DNA of 64,000 bases from Druceiella hillmani (GCA_039881145.1 JAYKKI010000004.1:47396001-47460000); one strand, 5' to 3'; shown: positions 12,232-24,817, counted from the stretch's first letter. The notes: generated by a model from the sequence alone, not told the origin. Numbers and translations: made by a program.

Positions 12232-15200
12232 GTAAATGTAAATCGAGGTATAAATATAGTGTACAAAGGAGAATGCATGATATGTTCGTATCAGTGTTTA
12301 TGTATGGATTTTTTTTGCAGAGAAATAGAGGTAATATATTACATTCGTATGAAGTCAGTCATGTATGTGAAGACAATAAATAGATATAATATATTTTCAT
12401 TATTTTATATACAAAAATACATTAATAGAAACGAAATGTTATTTCTTTAGTTTAAATTAAATGAAACTGTTTTTTTTCCTTTAAATATATGTATATTTAC
12501 GAAATTTTTATTTTTCAGGTTACTATGCGGACGCAGAAACAGGCTGCCAGGCGTTCCGAGTTTGCACGAAGGGCGCTACCTATGGTTACCAATCGTTCCT
12601 TTGTCCGAACGGAACTATTTTTAACCAAGAAGTGTTCGTTTGTGACTGGTGGATGAATGTCAATTGCCAAGGTTCCGAACAACACTTTCAAATGAACAAT
12701 AAATTTGAGAACCTTCGCGTCGGACTTCAAATGATGAATGACGTAAAAAAAATGATAATGTACCCCATGCTCAATCCCTACCAAAACCAAAACAATTTAC
12801 CAAATAAAAAGGTTATAATGCAGGTCTATAGCCCGCCGTCGGGCCAATTGAATCCGAATCAGGGTTCGCAGTTTCTTGATGATAATCGTAACCCCCGTGC
12901 ACATTTTGTCCACAACAATAACGGACAATCAAATATCAAACCAGCTATCTCGAGACAGCAATACACGAGTCCTAATAACATTCGTCAAGGATCACAGTTG
13001 GGATTAAATGAAAATAGTCAAACTAAATCAACCCAAAGTGCTCAGTATATATCAGCTATCTCCAATGATCATCATAGCGATCATGCGAAATTCAGTTTGT
13101 TACCAACTTCGACTGTACAACCAGATCTCGAGGTCACATACAGAAAACAGCAATATACATATCCATCACAAGCAGACAAACAATATACATATAAGATACC
13201 ATCATCTGAAGTGGCAAGTCTCAATCAACAGTCGTCACTCAGTTTAGGCAAAATAGAAACACAACAAAACTACGTTGATGCGCGACAAAATTTGGTAAGT
13301 CACAACTTATTTCGCAACAACAATAATAAAATCTCTTCTTCACTTACACCAAAGATGAAAAAATATAAACAAGACGTTGCTCAAATGGATTTTAAATCAG
13401 CCGAACTTCGCATTCCAATGTCTCAAGTGCCTTTCAATTCGACGGTCACTAAATCCCCCTTCATTGCTTCTAGTAACTTCCATCTCTCTACTTCCACTCA
13501 TGAAGATGATTTTCACAAATATATAGCATCCAATGCTGGGCAAGAATCGTCTTCATTGATGACAATGTCACCTATTGACATTAATTCAAGACATAAAAAT
13601 CTCTCATTTACTGATATATTAACGAAGCGAAAACTGAACTTGACTGTAAATAATATCGTGAAGGAAACAAAAGACATTATAGAAAATACTTATTCTCAAA
13701 ACGATGCAAAGCGAAAGACTAATATATCGGATGGTTCAGTTTCAGGCACTTACTACTTGCCTCCTGTTTCCACGACAACAAAAGATGTTGAGATAATAAG
13801 CTCTACAACCCAAGCCCCATCTTCCATCCTACCACAAAAAGTCATTGAACCTTTACGTTTCATAAAACCTCCTTCTACATTACTTGAACCTCCCATGGAA
13901 TTTTCAAAAGATTTTTATGAAAAAATCGTTAAACAAAAGACGACGAGAAAATTTCCGGGGAAAAACTATGTTTACCCCTCTGTTGTCAAAAAGACTATAT
14001 CGTTCAATTTATATGTACCCAGCAAAACAGCCACTTTTGCAGTCAAAACCTGTAATAGCTCCGATTCTAATGAGGTGGAGATTTTAAATACTAGTAACTC
14101 AAATTATCTTACTTTCATCAATAAACACATCTTAAACAACAAATACAAATTTATTCCCTTCGGCGAAATCATTGTTCATAAAAGAATTAATGTTTTAAAT
14201 CCACAGGCGTATGTTCACGATTTCTTCAACGGCGCAGTAGAAGAAGCACAAAAGTACCAAAATTCAGTCAATCAAAACATTCAAAATTTTATTTCCAACG
14301 GTGTAACACAGAACACAAATACTTTACATGATGCAAACTTACAATTGACGCAAAATTTGGAACGATTGGCTAAATCGCACGTGGCCAATCTGCAGCTTGC
14401 TAATGAACACATGAGAACATCTCAACAAGGAAACGAACAGTCATTTACAAATTCTCAACAAACCGATACACAACGAACTGCCATACTGGGAGGCAAGTTA
14501 CAAAATACGGCATCACAATATTTTGACAAGGCCAACTCACAAATCACAAATGAGCAAAAATTTACTAATTCCTTAAATAACAATCTACGACACAACTCAA
14601 TTGACAGCAGCGGTTCAATTTACTCTGGATATCTAAATCAGGGTCAAAATGCTCAACAAGCTGGAAATTTCGTAGCTCAGAATGAACAAAGTCATGAGAA
14701 TTATAAAAACCTTAATGGACAATCAAATTTTGAACAAAATCAGTTTAGTACAAATACACAATTCGGTGGACAACAGGTCGATACAGCCAGTAATTATCAG
14801 ACAGAAAGTAATTTGAATTCAAATTTAAATATCAATTCAGATGTACGAAACAACGGTGTTCAAGCTGAACGACTTTTACAATATAACAATAACGGACAAA
14901 CACAACAGGCAAATAACAAATATCCGACACCGATACAGCAAAATCAACAAAGCACTATAGATGAAAGTGGAAAGTTTTATTCATCTCAATTTTCTAATGG
15001 CGGTCAGCAACATTTTAATAACTTAAACACCGTTGGACAAGTCAACGTTAACCAACAAAATATACTTTCGTCATCTGGAATTTACAACTTACACAGTAAT
15101 GCACAAAATGAACAAGAAACTGCCTACTATAATTTAGCAAAAAACATAAATAATCAAGGTTATAATGCTCAAGTGGACGGTGTCAACTATCAAGGTTTGC

Positions 15201-16285
15201 AAAAAAATATACAAACGGTTAATAACTATGATGAAATTTTAGGAAATGTAAACTACCAGCCTGGTTTCTCCCATGAAAGTAATACAAATCAACATAACCA
15301 AGCACATGATGTTAATGCCGGAGTTATTAAGTTTCTCAGCTCTGAAGCTGAGTCGCTATCGGACATAATTGACGCGGGCAAATTTACGACGACAGGTGCG
15401 GTAAACCAACACAACTATAATATTGGACTGGCGCCAACTTCAACATTGAGTCACCAAGAAGTTGGGAACGATGACTTTAAAACTTCATCGCATATATCTA
15501 ATATAAACGGGAACATTAATTCAAATCAAAATTTCATCGCTACGAATTACGATGGCAACAGGAATGATGTAACCGCACAATACCTTAATCAGTTGCATAG
15601 TTCCATTATTCAACCCGTAAATAATCAAAATTTAGCTACATATCAAGCAGATCAGGCTTATTATGTTTACTCCAAGTATTCGGGTTCACGCCAACCTGAA
15701 AATACGTTAAATGTGGTAACAAAACAAAACTTCGAAACTAACCACGCTGAGAGAAATTACGAATATAATACTCAGACTAGTCACAGTATCAGAAACAACT
15801 TGAACAAAGGCTCAATCGAAACGAGTGTACAATTTCTACCATCAGTCAGCTTTCAGCTGGATGACGAAGATGAGCAACAAAAGTTTTTTTCCGCCGTCAA
15901 GAGTGGCATTTTAGGCGATACAATTGAGGGGTACAAAGTGAACGTAGGAGATGGGGAGAGCAATGGTGGAGTATTGTCTTCGTCTCAGCGCGTTCCGGCT
16001 AACAATCAGAAACATTCCATCCAGCATACGGTACCAACTCACCAAACGGTCCAGCAGTTACAAGGCACTACACCGACCAGGCTATACGATGGTCCTTCTT
16101 CGTACGTAGCACCTCAGCAGTCAATCGGGCGACTTGGCACAGGATTTCAAGAGGCTACTGAGGGTTTGGTTACTCCTACTTCAAGCGTGCAACGCTCCTA
16201 CGTACCAGAACGGTTAGAAGACTTAGATGAAAAAGTTGAAGGGGGTTACCCGAAAATAACACCAAGTGTTTCATTTGCATTTTAG
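6375..16285 (+). CDS. Secreted single-CBM14 chitin-binding protein with giant Gln/Asn-rich tail (two exons: 6375-6549, 12519-16285)
   Basis: The CDS is join(6375-6549, 12519-16285), 1313 residues. Exon 1 starts MKWLYLITVCIGACVMRTEA, a clear signal peptide (cleavage probably near residue 20), then a VPGEPGKDYPTLG segment typical of insect CPAP1-type proteins. The splice is GCTG|gtaaga ... tttttcag|GTTACTATG, phase 1, and it restores the domain: FTCGG (exon 1) joins YYADAETGCQAF (exon 2). Cysteines at residues 53, 68, 74, 87, 100 and 108 give the C-x14-C-x5-C-x12-C-x12-C-x7-C pattern of a CBM14/peritrophin-A chitin-binding domain, with the expected aromatic residues and PNGTIFNQ. From about residue 150 the protein is low-complexity, rich in Gln, Asn and Ser, with a single later Cys near 570. 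It ends in a Pro/Glu/Ser region (ITPSVSFAF). The likely role is chitin-associated extracellular matrix or cuticle. I do not recognise a specific ortholog. Confidence 0.88.
6990..8288 (+). pseudogene. piggyBac-like transposase, internally deleted and rearranged
   Basis: The acidic N-terminus EEDESGSDFSDQGS is followed by IPNIIEKIVIRTNEFIKK (piggyBac 'tpeileki...tN.yi') near 7340-7400. Then comes DKAAPIIDILEKFIQT (7585-7626; piggyBac 'Dk..pvR.i.d.f...'). After the break come GQNVVIDHWYTSVPW and GTMRKNKKEI (7682-7790; piggyBac 'gr.it.DnwytSipla...Gt.R.nkkeiP'). The last part is YKICPAKKE and NICRVRATFICNECY (about 8158-8250), a C-terminal Cys-rich zinc-binding tail with the stop TAA at 8286-8288. 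The first catalytic Asp block (DEq...frGR) is missing and is replaced by an inverted copy of the preceding coding sequence. The element is dead. TTAA-flanked ends were not identified. Confidence 0.78.
7596..7667. repeat. Perfect 32 bp inverted repeat at the piggyBac deletion breakpoint
   Basis: Positions 7596-7627 are the exact reverse complement of 7636-7667, with an 8 nt spacer (ttatttgt). The left arm is transposase coding sequence (for IIDILEKFIQT). The right arm is an inverted copy of it, sitting where the catalytic core should start. This looks like a fold-back or template-switch deletion scar. Confidence 0.95.
10725..10995 (-). pseudogene. DDE_3 (Tc1/IS630-type) transposase, C-terminal fragment
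   Basis: On the minus strand a frame reads GLPPYRCKLNPV, then a stop, KIWTQMKGCVAKENTIF, FKRLLRETNSLIRPAAWQICIDHV and LKEDK. This matches the 'lRLPPYHCdLNPIElvWg.vKgyva..n' catalytic-D/E region and downstream helix of DDE_3 transposases seen in insect genomes. The E after NPI is replaced by the stop. The upstream part is decayed, so this is only a tail. Confidence 0.72.
12143..12229. repeat. (TA)n microsatellite in intron 1
   Basis: A TA dinucleotide array with occasional TG interruptions. The Tyr/Ile-rich frames reading through it are artefacts. Confidence 0.92.
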
Positions 16286-16380
16286 ATTATTGGTAGATTA
16301 ATTTAGAATACGTCATTGTTAGAAGTTGTACATAACCATTTGGTTTAATTAAATTATAAATTAATAGAGTTATATAGATA

Positions 16381-16507
16381 AATAAAAAATTCGTTAAATA
16401 GATTTGCTTTATTTATTACCAATGTACATTTGCTTGTTGTGTTAATTATGTAATTTACTTGTAAATTGATATGACGTACAGTACCATTAATAATTTAGTA
16501 TAATAAA
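16381..16507 (+). terminator. Candidate polyadenylation signals of the chitin-binding protein gene
   Basis: AATAAA occurs at 16381-16386, about 95 bp after the stop codon, and again at 16502-16507. The second is followed by a GT/T-rich stretch (ctgtgttttattttc at about 16537) that would suit a downstream element. Either could end the transcript. Confidence 0.5.
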
Positions 16508-16509
16508 TA

Positions 16510-18600
16510 TTCGTAAGTAATATTTTTCAAGTAGCTGTTCTGTGTTTTATTTTCATATATTAATTTTACGAACTTAACTGAATACAGTGCGTTAAATAAT
16601 TTTTAAATTATTGCAATCATATTTAAGCAATACGTTTTTTATATATCTGCATATATAATATAACCTTTTGTAACACCCCTAGTTGAATGTAGTTGACGTA
16701 ATGGATATTTCGTAGGTGACATCTGAATACTAATAATAACGTTCTCAGCTGACAAGAACTGTTACTCGTATAAACCAGGCTTAAATAGCGCCTAAAACTA
16801 TTTATGCCGGTTTTGTTTACAAACTGTTTACAGCAGTTTACGTTGTATTAGTTTTGAACAGCATCTATGTCTGTATACGGGTGGCACAGGCAGTTTCATT
16901 GTATGTGATTAAGCTTTGCTGGTGTTTAATACTCGGCTCCAGGGACTAAAATATATTTGTGTTGTCTTTTTACCATACTGTCGTAAATAGCAATGCCATC
17001 AAAAACATTGACGAGTTTAGAAAAGAAGCTGAGGTCTATGCTGTATTCGTTTGGTTCGCTTATAAAAGAATTGCGATCAATGAGGCTACTAAGTTCTATT
17101 CTAATGTCAAGTTAAATTCTAACTATATATAACTCACTTAGTTCTAAGTCAGAATATCATATACGATTGGTTTCGGGGGTGGGGGGTGGAGGAGGGTCAT
17201 GTATCACTTACTACATATAACAAAGAATGGGTACTAATTTCTTAAAGTTAAGGATATATTTACAAAATCCCTGCCAGAGAACGGATATTTACTTGCCGTA
17301 AACTCACTAACACATGCGTAGCGACGCCGCTTGTTGTTTGCAAAAAATTTATAGTATTTTTGCAATATGTTGATCGCGATTAAAATAAAAATATACGTTC
17401 AATTTTTGATTGACGACCAGTTTTATTTATTTTGTATGATTGAAATTAATTTATATTAGTATTATTACCGTATTAATTAGTATGTCAACCATTGACTAGG
17501 TGAACTAACTAGAATGGCTGTGTACAATGGTTTTATTTTCCACGTGCGGCTTTGTCGAGGTAGGTAGCAATAACTCGTGACTACTAATTAGTGTCTTTCA
17601 TTCTTTTGCCATTTGCAATAAGCTTTGACTCATGATTTGTGGATTTGATTTATGTCTGTATATTAAAACATAACTTAAAAACATAACCACTAAGTGCCAC
17701 AGTTTTACGTAAATAGGAATTTAAATACAAAAAGTGACTTTCCTAATAATTTTTAAAACCAGCTAACGCGCTTTTTTCCTCCGTCTTTTCCAACATACGT
17801 CTAGTCTAAAAATAAACTACTTAAGGTCTATTTAATATAAATAATTGAATTGAATACCAATGATAAATATGGCAATTAATGGTCCAGTAATTTTAAGGCA
17901 TGTTGTTGAAGAATGTTGTAAACTAACATGTCCTAGAATAGAAACTATGTCCTTTTAATGAATCGTGACAAACTATCTCAATAAATCGACATTGTAGGGA
18001 CGACAAGTATGACATTTGTTGATTTTATTCGTGGATACTGCCTTAAAGCCTCCTTTCGACTATCTTTAAAATAAGATATATCGTTGGAAAGTTAGAAAAT
18101 ATCGTTGTACTGTATTAATTAGCCTTAAATAATAAAACCTACAATAAAGTGTAATTATATGCCTTTAATTTTATTTCTTGTTCATACGTGCAGTTGAAAG
18201 AGTCGCGAATGGTTTGAACTTAATAATTTGCAAATGAATAAAGCAGCTAACAATTTATATTCCAACTAGCTTTAACCTCTTTATAAAATATTATTAAGTA
18301 AAATGTAAGTTTAATACACGTAATGTCACCTATTATAAAAACAAACTTTTTAAGTAAGTATAATTTGTATGTAAACGTGACATTGCCTTATTTTTTTTTT
18401 ATTAGTCAACGATGATAACATATGGCCTGTTTATTAACTTAGAGCCAACAAAATCCACCAGTAAAAACTTCATTAAAATTATTTTAATTATTCTTGTGTG
18501 GTACGAGAACAAGTAAACAGGCTTAGACACATTTCGAAAATAATATTTTTGTGTACATTTTATGTGTATTTTTGTGTACAATAGGTCAGTTCTATAATTT
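16510..18600. other. Unassigned intergenic DNA
   Basis: There is no coding signal of interest. A G-rich tract (gggggtggggggtggaggaggg) lies at 17175-17197 and could form a G-quadruplex. The rest is ordinary AT-rich sequence. Confidence 0.4.
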
Positions 18601-18604
18601 TATT

Positions 18605-19520
18605 ATTCTAACTAATGATACCATTACATTTACAAGTACGTTTGTTTGTCCTTTCACGTTACAATGGTGCAAGGAATTGACATGATTTTTATACAAATAT
18701 AACGGTGGGCTTACGGGGGATAAAATAGAGTACTTTTTATCTGGACAAAAGCCTTGTTTGAAACAAAATATTACACAAAGTGGATAAGGTAGCAACGTCG
18801 CAATGGAGCTATAGGTCAACGTGATTTCTAAATCTTTACATGCGCAATCAATAAAAACAAATAACATAATCACTCATTTTAATCCTTAATTTAGAGTTCT
18901 ACCTAAAATATTGTAAATGTAAAAGTGTATCTTCTGTCTTTTTTCACGTCACCGCTGAACAGTCTATCAACGTGATTTTTTGCCTAGATATAATTGGCTT
19001 ACCTGGAAAATATATAGGCTACTACTTGTGCCGGGGAAACTCATTCCAACTAATATTACAAACCTAACTTATATTATAAATACGAAAGTGTGTTTGTTTG
19101 TTCTTTTTTCCCGCAGCGACGGAGCTACGGATCGACGTGATGTTTTGTACAGAAGTAATTGGCCAACCGGGGAATAATATGGGCTACTTTTAAACTGGAA
19201 AATCTCATCTTTACTAACATTATAATCGTAATTAATATTACAAATGCAAAAGTTTGTTTCTTTGTCCTTCTTTCATGTCGCAACAGAGCTACGGATCGAC
19301 ATGATTTTTTGCACAAAGATGACTAACGGGTCGGGATATGATACAGACTACTTTTTATTACAAGAAATCTCATTACTTTGAGAAAATTATCATTCGAAAC
19401 AAAAAAATACACAATAGGGATAAAAAAGTAATGTTGCAACGGAATCGTGAATAGATGTGATTTTTGAAACGCTACATACGCAATATAAGGTAGCAAGAGT
19501 ACCACTCCTTTTAATCCCTA
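18605..19520. repeat. Diverged tandem array, about 136-168 bp unit, six copies, Lepidoptera-type repeat
   Basis: A core resembling 'cgcaacggagctacggatcgacgtgattttt' recurs at about 18655, 18791, 18945, 19113, 19276 and 19433. Each copy is preceded by 'aaagtttgtttgtttgtcctt' or a variant, and several are followed by 'ggctactttttat' (18729, 19018, 19181, 19347). This arrangement is familiar from very common interspersed and tandem repeats of moth and butterfly genomes. A Helitron-like origin is possible but not shown here. Confidence 0.75.
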
Positions 19521-19655
19521 ATTAAGAAAGAAATATTTTTATTTTTATTGTAATTTGTATTATAAAGTCAAGAACAAAAGGCTTAGCATTTAATTTCCTT
19601 TAATTATTGTAGATGGCGCAGCATGTTTTAATATTTCGCTATAAGTTTTTAACTA

Positions 19656-19690
19656 TAACCACGTAAGCGAAGCCGCAGTTAAAAGTTAGT
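19656..19690 (+). repeat. Element terminus 'cacgtaagcgaagccgcagttaaaagttagt'
   Basis: This resembles the recurrent Lepidoptera repeat end 'cgcGaacgaagtcgcgggcaaaagctagt', also present at 23209-23242. It ends in CTAG-like sequence preceded by a short inverted repeat (tttttaact ... agttaaaa), which would fit a Helitron 3' end. It lies 140 bp after the tandem array and may be its terminus. Confidence 0.5.
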
Positions 19691-20673
19691 ATTCATAGAT
19701 AAAACTGGTTTTTCTTTTAGACTTTTGTATCCGAACTTTGAATAAATATGTGTTATTTTATAATGTTAGTTTGAAATGTTTATAAAGACAACATGACTCG
19801 TGGTTTTTCATTCGTTTGTACATATTTAAAATTTAAGTAAAACTAACAAACGAATGGACGAAATAATTCAAATAATTGTTAAGAGTTTACTTACTAAAAT
19901 AATGAGCTAAAACGAATAAATGAAATTCAATATATAGTTGAATAAATAGAACGAAATTGAAACTGGTTATAATAAGGCTGAAAGGTGATTAATTTGATTA
20001 TGAATATAACGCTAAAATGACTACGGCAGAGTAGCTTTAAAATTATATGTGCGCGTATTTACATAAAATTCATAAACATTTGTCAAGTGCGAGTAGAACT
20101 CGCCCTACGCTAAAATATTCAGTAGTGTCGTAAATAAGTGGGCAATGCTAATTTTTTGCATATTTTTGTAATATCTTTTATAAATTAAAATTTAAAATAT
20201 TCGTGAATGCCTCATAAGCAAATAATACCCATAAAATTTAAAACAATAAAAAATTAAAGCCTTTATTTGCCCCGTCTTTAAAATTGATATTTAAAAATTA
20301 ATTAAAATTAGTTAAAAATATATGGGTTAATAAAATGCATTACTATGACAATTTTAAGCTTCCACGAAAGCTTCTATATCGTAAGATTTCTGACGGCGTA
20401 AAAACATGGTGTTTATTTAAAAATTATGACGTCAAGAATCATTGCTTTAGCTTTCCTACAGCTTCTACGTGGGCTTTTAAAAACTCTTATTTTTCATAAA
20501 TTTGGATTCAGTAGTCTCGGAATTAATGTGTTGTTTTCAGTATATTTTTTTATATTTTTCAGAAAATTTCTGAAAATGTGACATCTAAAACTATTCAAAA
20601 ATGTATTCTTATAATGATACTAGGTCCTTTCTAATGATACCCCATACTATATAGAGAATTTAAAAAAAATGCG

Positions 20674-20710
<37 letters not shown>

Positions 20711-20723
20711 CATATATATATAT

Positions 20724-20754
<31 letters not shown>

Positions 20755-22150
20755 CATACATATATATATATATATATATTTTATAATAATTATTAAAAGT
20801 TAATTAACAGGGTACAAAAATTAATATATCACGACATTAGCCATATTTAAAAACGATATTATTTCGAACGGGCTAACAATTGAGATGAGTCTTAACAATA
20901 ACAAATGTTCTTCTTAATGAGATCTTTACATTGATAATCATCATAACGCTACTATGCGTGGGCTAAGTTTCTATACAATTATTCTTTTTTCTCGTACCGC
21001 CCAAATTAATGGTTCTTACTTTTCGAAAATGTTGACAAATCACGCGGTATACACTATGACGGAACATTCAAATATCGCTTAAGGCTCGCGTGTAATTTCC
21101 CGATGAGGCGTTTGTTATCGCGTCATCAAAGTGGAGGAGTTTCCCTGCTGCATTCAGCTGGAAACTACCGAACATGAAGAACGCGGCCACTTCTGTTACA
21201 ATTGCATCGTATTACCAACGAAAAACAAAATTTCGTAGAAGAAATCGACAACTTTGAGTGCACCCCACTGTACAGTTGTCCATCCCTAGGAGCATTTGAC
21301 ATTCTCATAAATTAAATCATAGATAGTTTACGAGAAAACAATTTTATAGTAACAGACCACATTCCCATGTTTTTTATTACATTTTACGACTTGTAACAGT
21401 GAGAGTAATGAAATTTATATCGTGAAAATACGATAATGATAAAAAGTATTAGCTCGAAAGAAAAGTTGGCGATTTGTCTAATGTCAGTATCGTAACAGGT
21501 ATATAGTGATATAGGGTCTTAAAATTAAGCAACTAAAGTAAAAAAAACATCGCATAACTTTATTAAAGAAAACTTACAATCAAAAATATGTTTCAGGCCA
21601 AAAAATGTATTTGAGAATGAGTCTCGAGTGATTTGGCCTGAAAGGGAAATAAATAATTCGTAGAAGAACTTGTAATACTATGAGATAAAGTGTTTTTTTT
21701 TTTGTAAAATAGCCTGGTCGTTGCTCATTCAACATTCATAAATTTCACAATTGCTTCGCCATTTCAGTGACGGTTAAAGACTGTTAAAAATTACATGTGA
21801 CGATTATCTATATTTTTCCTGATTGTTCGATTCCATGCATTTGACTTTTTAAAAATTCACTCATTTTTGCGTCAAAAGCTGTCAGTTTTATTTTCATCAT
21901 ATCTGTTTGTAGTATTGTGTCATCTTCCGTATTGATTTCTTTGTATTTCTCTTTTTCTGTACTATTCTCATCAGTAATTGAAAAATGAGAAATTTTAATT
22001 AATATTTAATGGTAGTAATTACTTTGGTAATGGTAAGGTCGATAGCTTTTACTTTCAGTTGTGGCACATTCTTTCTCCAGGTGCTTTTAACACATAAGAA
22101 AAGAAAAAGGCTGCTTATATAATAAGAAACTAAATATTCATTATATGGAA
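19691..22150. other. Unassigned intergenic DNA with small repeats
   Basis: A word 'tgtcaagtgcgagtagaactcgcc' at 20081-20104 matches the start of a common insect repeat (a fuller copy lies at 28941-29427). A (TA)n/(TACA)n microsatellite spans 20675-20781. The stretch 20940-21300 is less AT-rich and contains no recognisable gene. Confidence 0.45.
21591..21643. repeat. 12 bp perfect inverted repeat (tttcaggccaaa / tttggcctgaaa)
   Basis: The arms are at 21591-21602 and 21632-21643 with a 29 nt loop. It could be a small MITE tip or chance. No gene is nearby. Confidence 0.75.
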
Positions 22151-22338
22151 AATTAACATTTAAGCACTTATGTATTATTTCTTTATTCCTTCAACAAAAT
22201 ACGTAATGGATTAATTAAGAATATAAAATTTTTACATTAATCTATTACGGATTTTGTTTAAGAATATAAAATTATTGTTTTTATCTATTACGCATTTTGT
22301 TGGAAGAATAAAGAAATAATACATGCGTAAATGTTAAT
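22151..22338. mobile_element. Foldback/MITE-like element, about 188 bp
   Basis: The left arm (about 22151-22208, attaacatttaagcacttatg...) pairs with the right arm (about 22282-22338, ...catgcgtaaatgttaat) along nearly its whole length with a few mismatches and a small indel. The loop contains a second partial copy of the inner arm (tctattacggattttgtt / tctattacgcattttgtt). It is non-coding. The structure is that of a foldback or MITE insertion of unknown family. Confidence 0.75.
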
Positions 22339-22339
22339 C

Positions 22340-24815
22340 TTTGATATGAGAAATATTTATTTTCTTATCTTGTAAGCATGTTTTTTTTAAATTTTATTAC
22401 AGATACCTTGCATTTCAATGTTCATTCAAGTTATTGAACTATTCACACAGAATGGGCGCTTCAGCGATTAACAATATTATTAGAGATACTAGTTACAATC
22501 TGGAATTTGTCTACAAATTTCATAGCTTTACCAGTCGTTCATGAGCAGGGTGACAAACAGACCACAATTTTGAGAAAGATTTGAACTTTCCGCTTTGAAA
22601 CTGTAGACGGCAAATATATAAGTGTAATGAAACCTGGTAACAGTGGTTCCTTAAATTTTAGTTACAGAGATAGAGAGAGAGAAAGATACATGATTTTTCG
22701 ATTTTAAAAGAAGACTTTTAGCAAAAAAACTTAAGAAAGGTTTCATAAATTTATTAGTAGTTAACTGAAAAACTCACAAAATACATGAAAGTTTTTGGAT
22801 TAGAAGAAAGTATTTTAAAACGCTATTGCGGTGTTAATTTAGACAGGAAAAATGATATTTGACTTTCGCTCAACATCGTTTTGGCTTAACACGAATATTT
22901 AGACTGTAAAAGTGTACATTTTTACATAATTTTGTTATAGAAAAGAATGGCTTTCATTCGGAAAAGAATTCTCCTGAAATATAATTTAATAATCTGCCAA
23001 GGTAACAGATCAGACGAGGTGTATATTCAGCCGATTAACCAGTGTGGAAATTCCAGAAAACCATAATATTTTACTGCCCCAAAATAATAAAACTATAAAT
23101 ATAGTGTGTTCAAAAGATTTTTGCAATTTAAAAAAATCAATGGAAAATATTTAAGTAAACAGAAAAAATACAAAATATAGAAAATAAGTCCAATAAATCA
23201 TTTGAGCTATCCACACGAACGAAGTCACGAGTAAAAGCTAGTCTATAAATATAATAAAACTGTAACAGAGTGAATTCTGCACATGGATAATATTTTAAAT
23301 TGTATTTCGATCAGTCTCGATTTAACATATAAAATTATAATAAAAGCCAGAATACCTGTTTTTAAAATGTTTGTCTGTGTGAAATGCACAAATTCGCTAT
23401 GATGATAACTTATATCCCCAAGCAATATATAGTATACTTTTTATCTAGATAATACGATATAAAAAAGAACACTGGTGGATATTATGATATTGGTACCACT
23501 AACGGAATTTATTAGCGTTTTCAGTAAATGTTATCTTCATGGAGCTCTGAGAGAAAAAAATGGAAAAAAAAACACAAAAGTATCCTAATAACTTTTCTTC
23601 GAAGTCGTGTCGACATAGCTAGTATTAAATAAACACCTTATACCTTTAGAAAACGAAAAAAAATTTATGGCTCCAATTATTGTGCACGCAAATAGTATAA
23701 AATTTTACATACGCCTCGTAATATTGAATTGAAAAACGACACGCCGAGCCAAAAAAAGACAACGTTTAAAAAGAGATAATTATAATTAGGAAAATTTCTA
23801 TACTTATATTATGGGTAAATGAACACGATATAATGCGAAAGAGATAGCGATGCTGTAAGGCAAATCTGTAATGCTGCAAGGTACATCGTTCCCCAGAGAT
23901 AATGACGGAAATTCATAATAAAGCGGTAGAATTTAGTCTGGTTTTGTCACACTTGCTGACAGCGTAATTTTGACGAAATGAACTAAATATTGTGTCTAAT
24001 CGTTGCACGTAATCTATCCTTAAGGCCAAACGAGTAAAAATAAGTCAAAAATAAGATCATAAAAAGTTAAACTTAATTCTATGCACGTAGCTGTGTAATT
24101 AGAAAGCTGTGCCACGATGCAGGAAGACATATTAATAGATATTGTTATAAAATAAGATAGTGACAACACGCACTATATAAGCTGTAATTCATACTAATGG
24201 CGGCTAAATAAAGTTGGAATAGATTATCTCAATTTTTGAGGATCACTTTCAGAGCGATAATGACGTATAATACAAGTGAGCACACGTTGCTGAAAGAAAA
24301 TCGATATTGTAAAATATTCTGTTGTAATTTTTAATGCATGATAATATGCGTAACGCAGGTTAGCTATGCGCCCTTACCTCAACCTTGTGTTGCAACTCAA
24401 GGGGAATATAATTAGAATATGCGAAAATATGCAATGTGACGTCTATGTGTTTCACACAATGTTCAGTTATCATACTTCTTTATGGGCACGCCTATAAATT
24501 TTTTTTTTACTTTTAACATGATTTTCTATATAAATTGGTCTATGTTCTAAAACATGGCTATGGAACCCTATTAATGCGTGTTCAACACGCTCTTGTCCGG
24601 TTTCTTCATACGTAATAACTAATAATTACATTATGTCAAAAAATAAAATCAGAGTATTTGATTATACGATATACGTCATAAACACAAAAAATATTGATCT
24701 CAAAATTGACAGTTCTGAAATTAGTTAAGTAATCAACAAAGCAGAAGCAAGTTATATCATAATTTATTTTTTGAACAGGCAGTTATTATATTAGTAACAG
24801 AACACAATTAAAATA
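22340..24815. other. Unassigned intergenic DNA
   Basis: There is no gene of known type. The only recognisable item is a Lepidoptera-type element end, 'ccacacgaacgaagtcacgagtaaaagctagt', at 23209-23242, whose 5' partner was not found. Confidence 0.45.
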
Positions 24816-24817
24816 TT

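Larger units (their letters stand above)
6550..12518 (+). other. Intron 1 of the chitin-binding protein gene
   Basis: The intron is about 6 kb with gtaaga at the donor and tttttcag at the acceptor. It hosts a piggyBac-like pseudogene (about 6990-8288), a DDE_3 transposase tail (10725-10995) and a TA microsatellite. Between 8290 and 10700 I see no family. An open minus-strand frame of 109 codons at 9174-9503 has no recognisable motif. Around 11400-11720 is a moderately GC-rich stretch in which 'actgacagttaa' occurs twice (near 11578 and 11668), possibly from another element. Confidence 0.8.

Noticed and set aside
12130..12450. Tyr/Ile-rich frames in intron 1
   Set aside because: Produced by the TA microsatellite and following AT-rich intron sequence; no splice-compatible link to the real exons.
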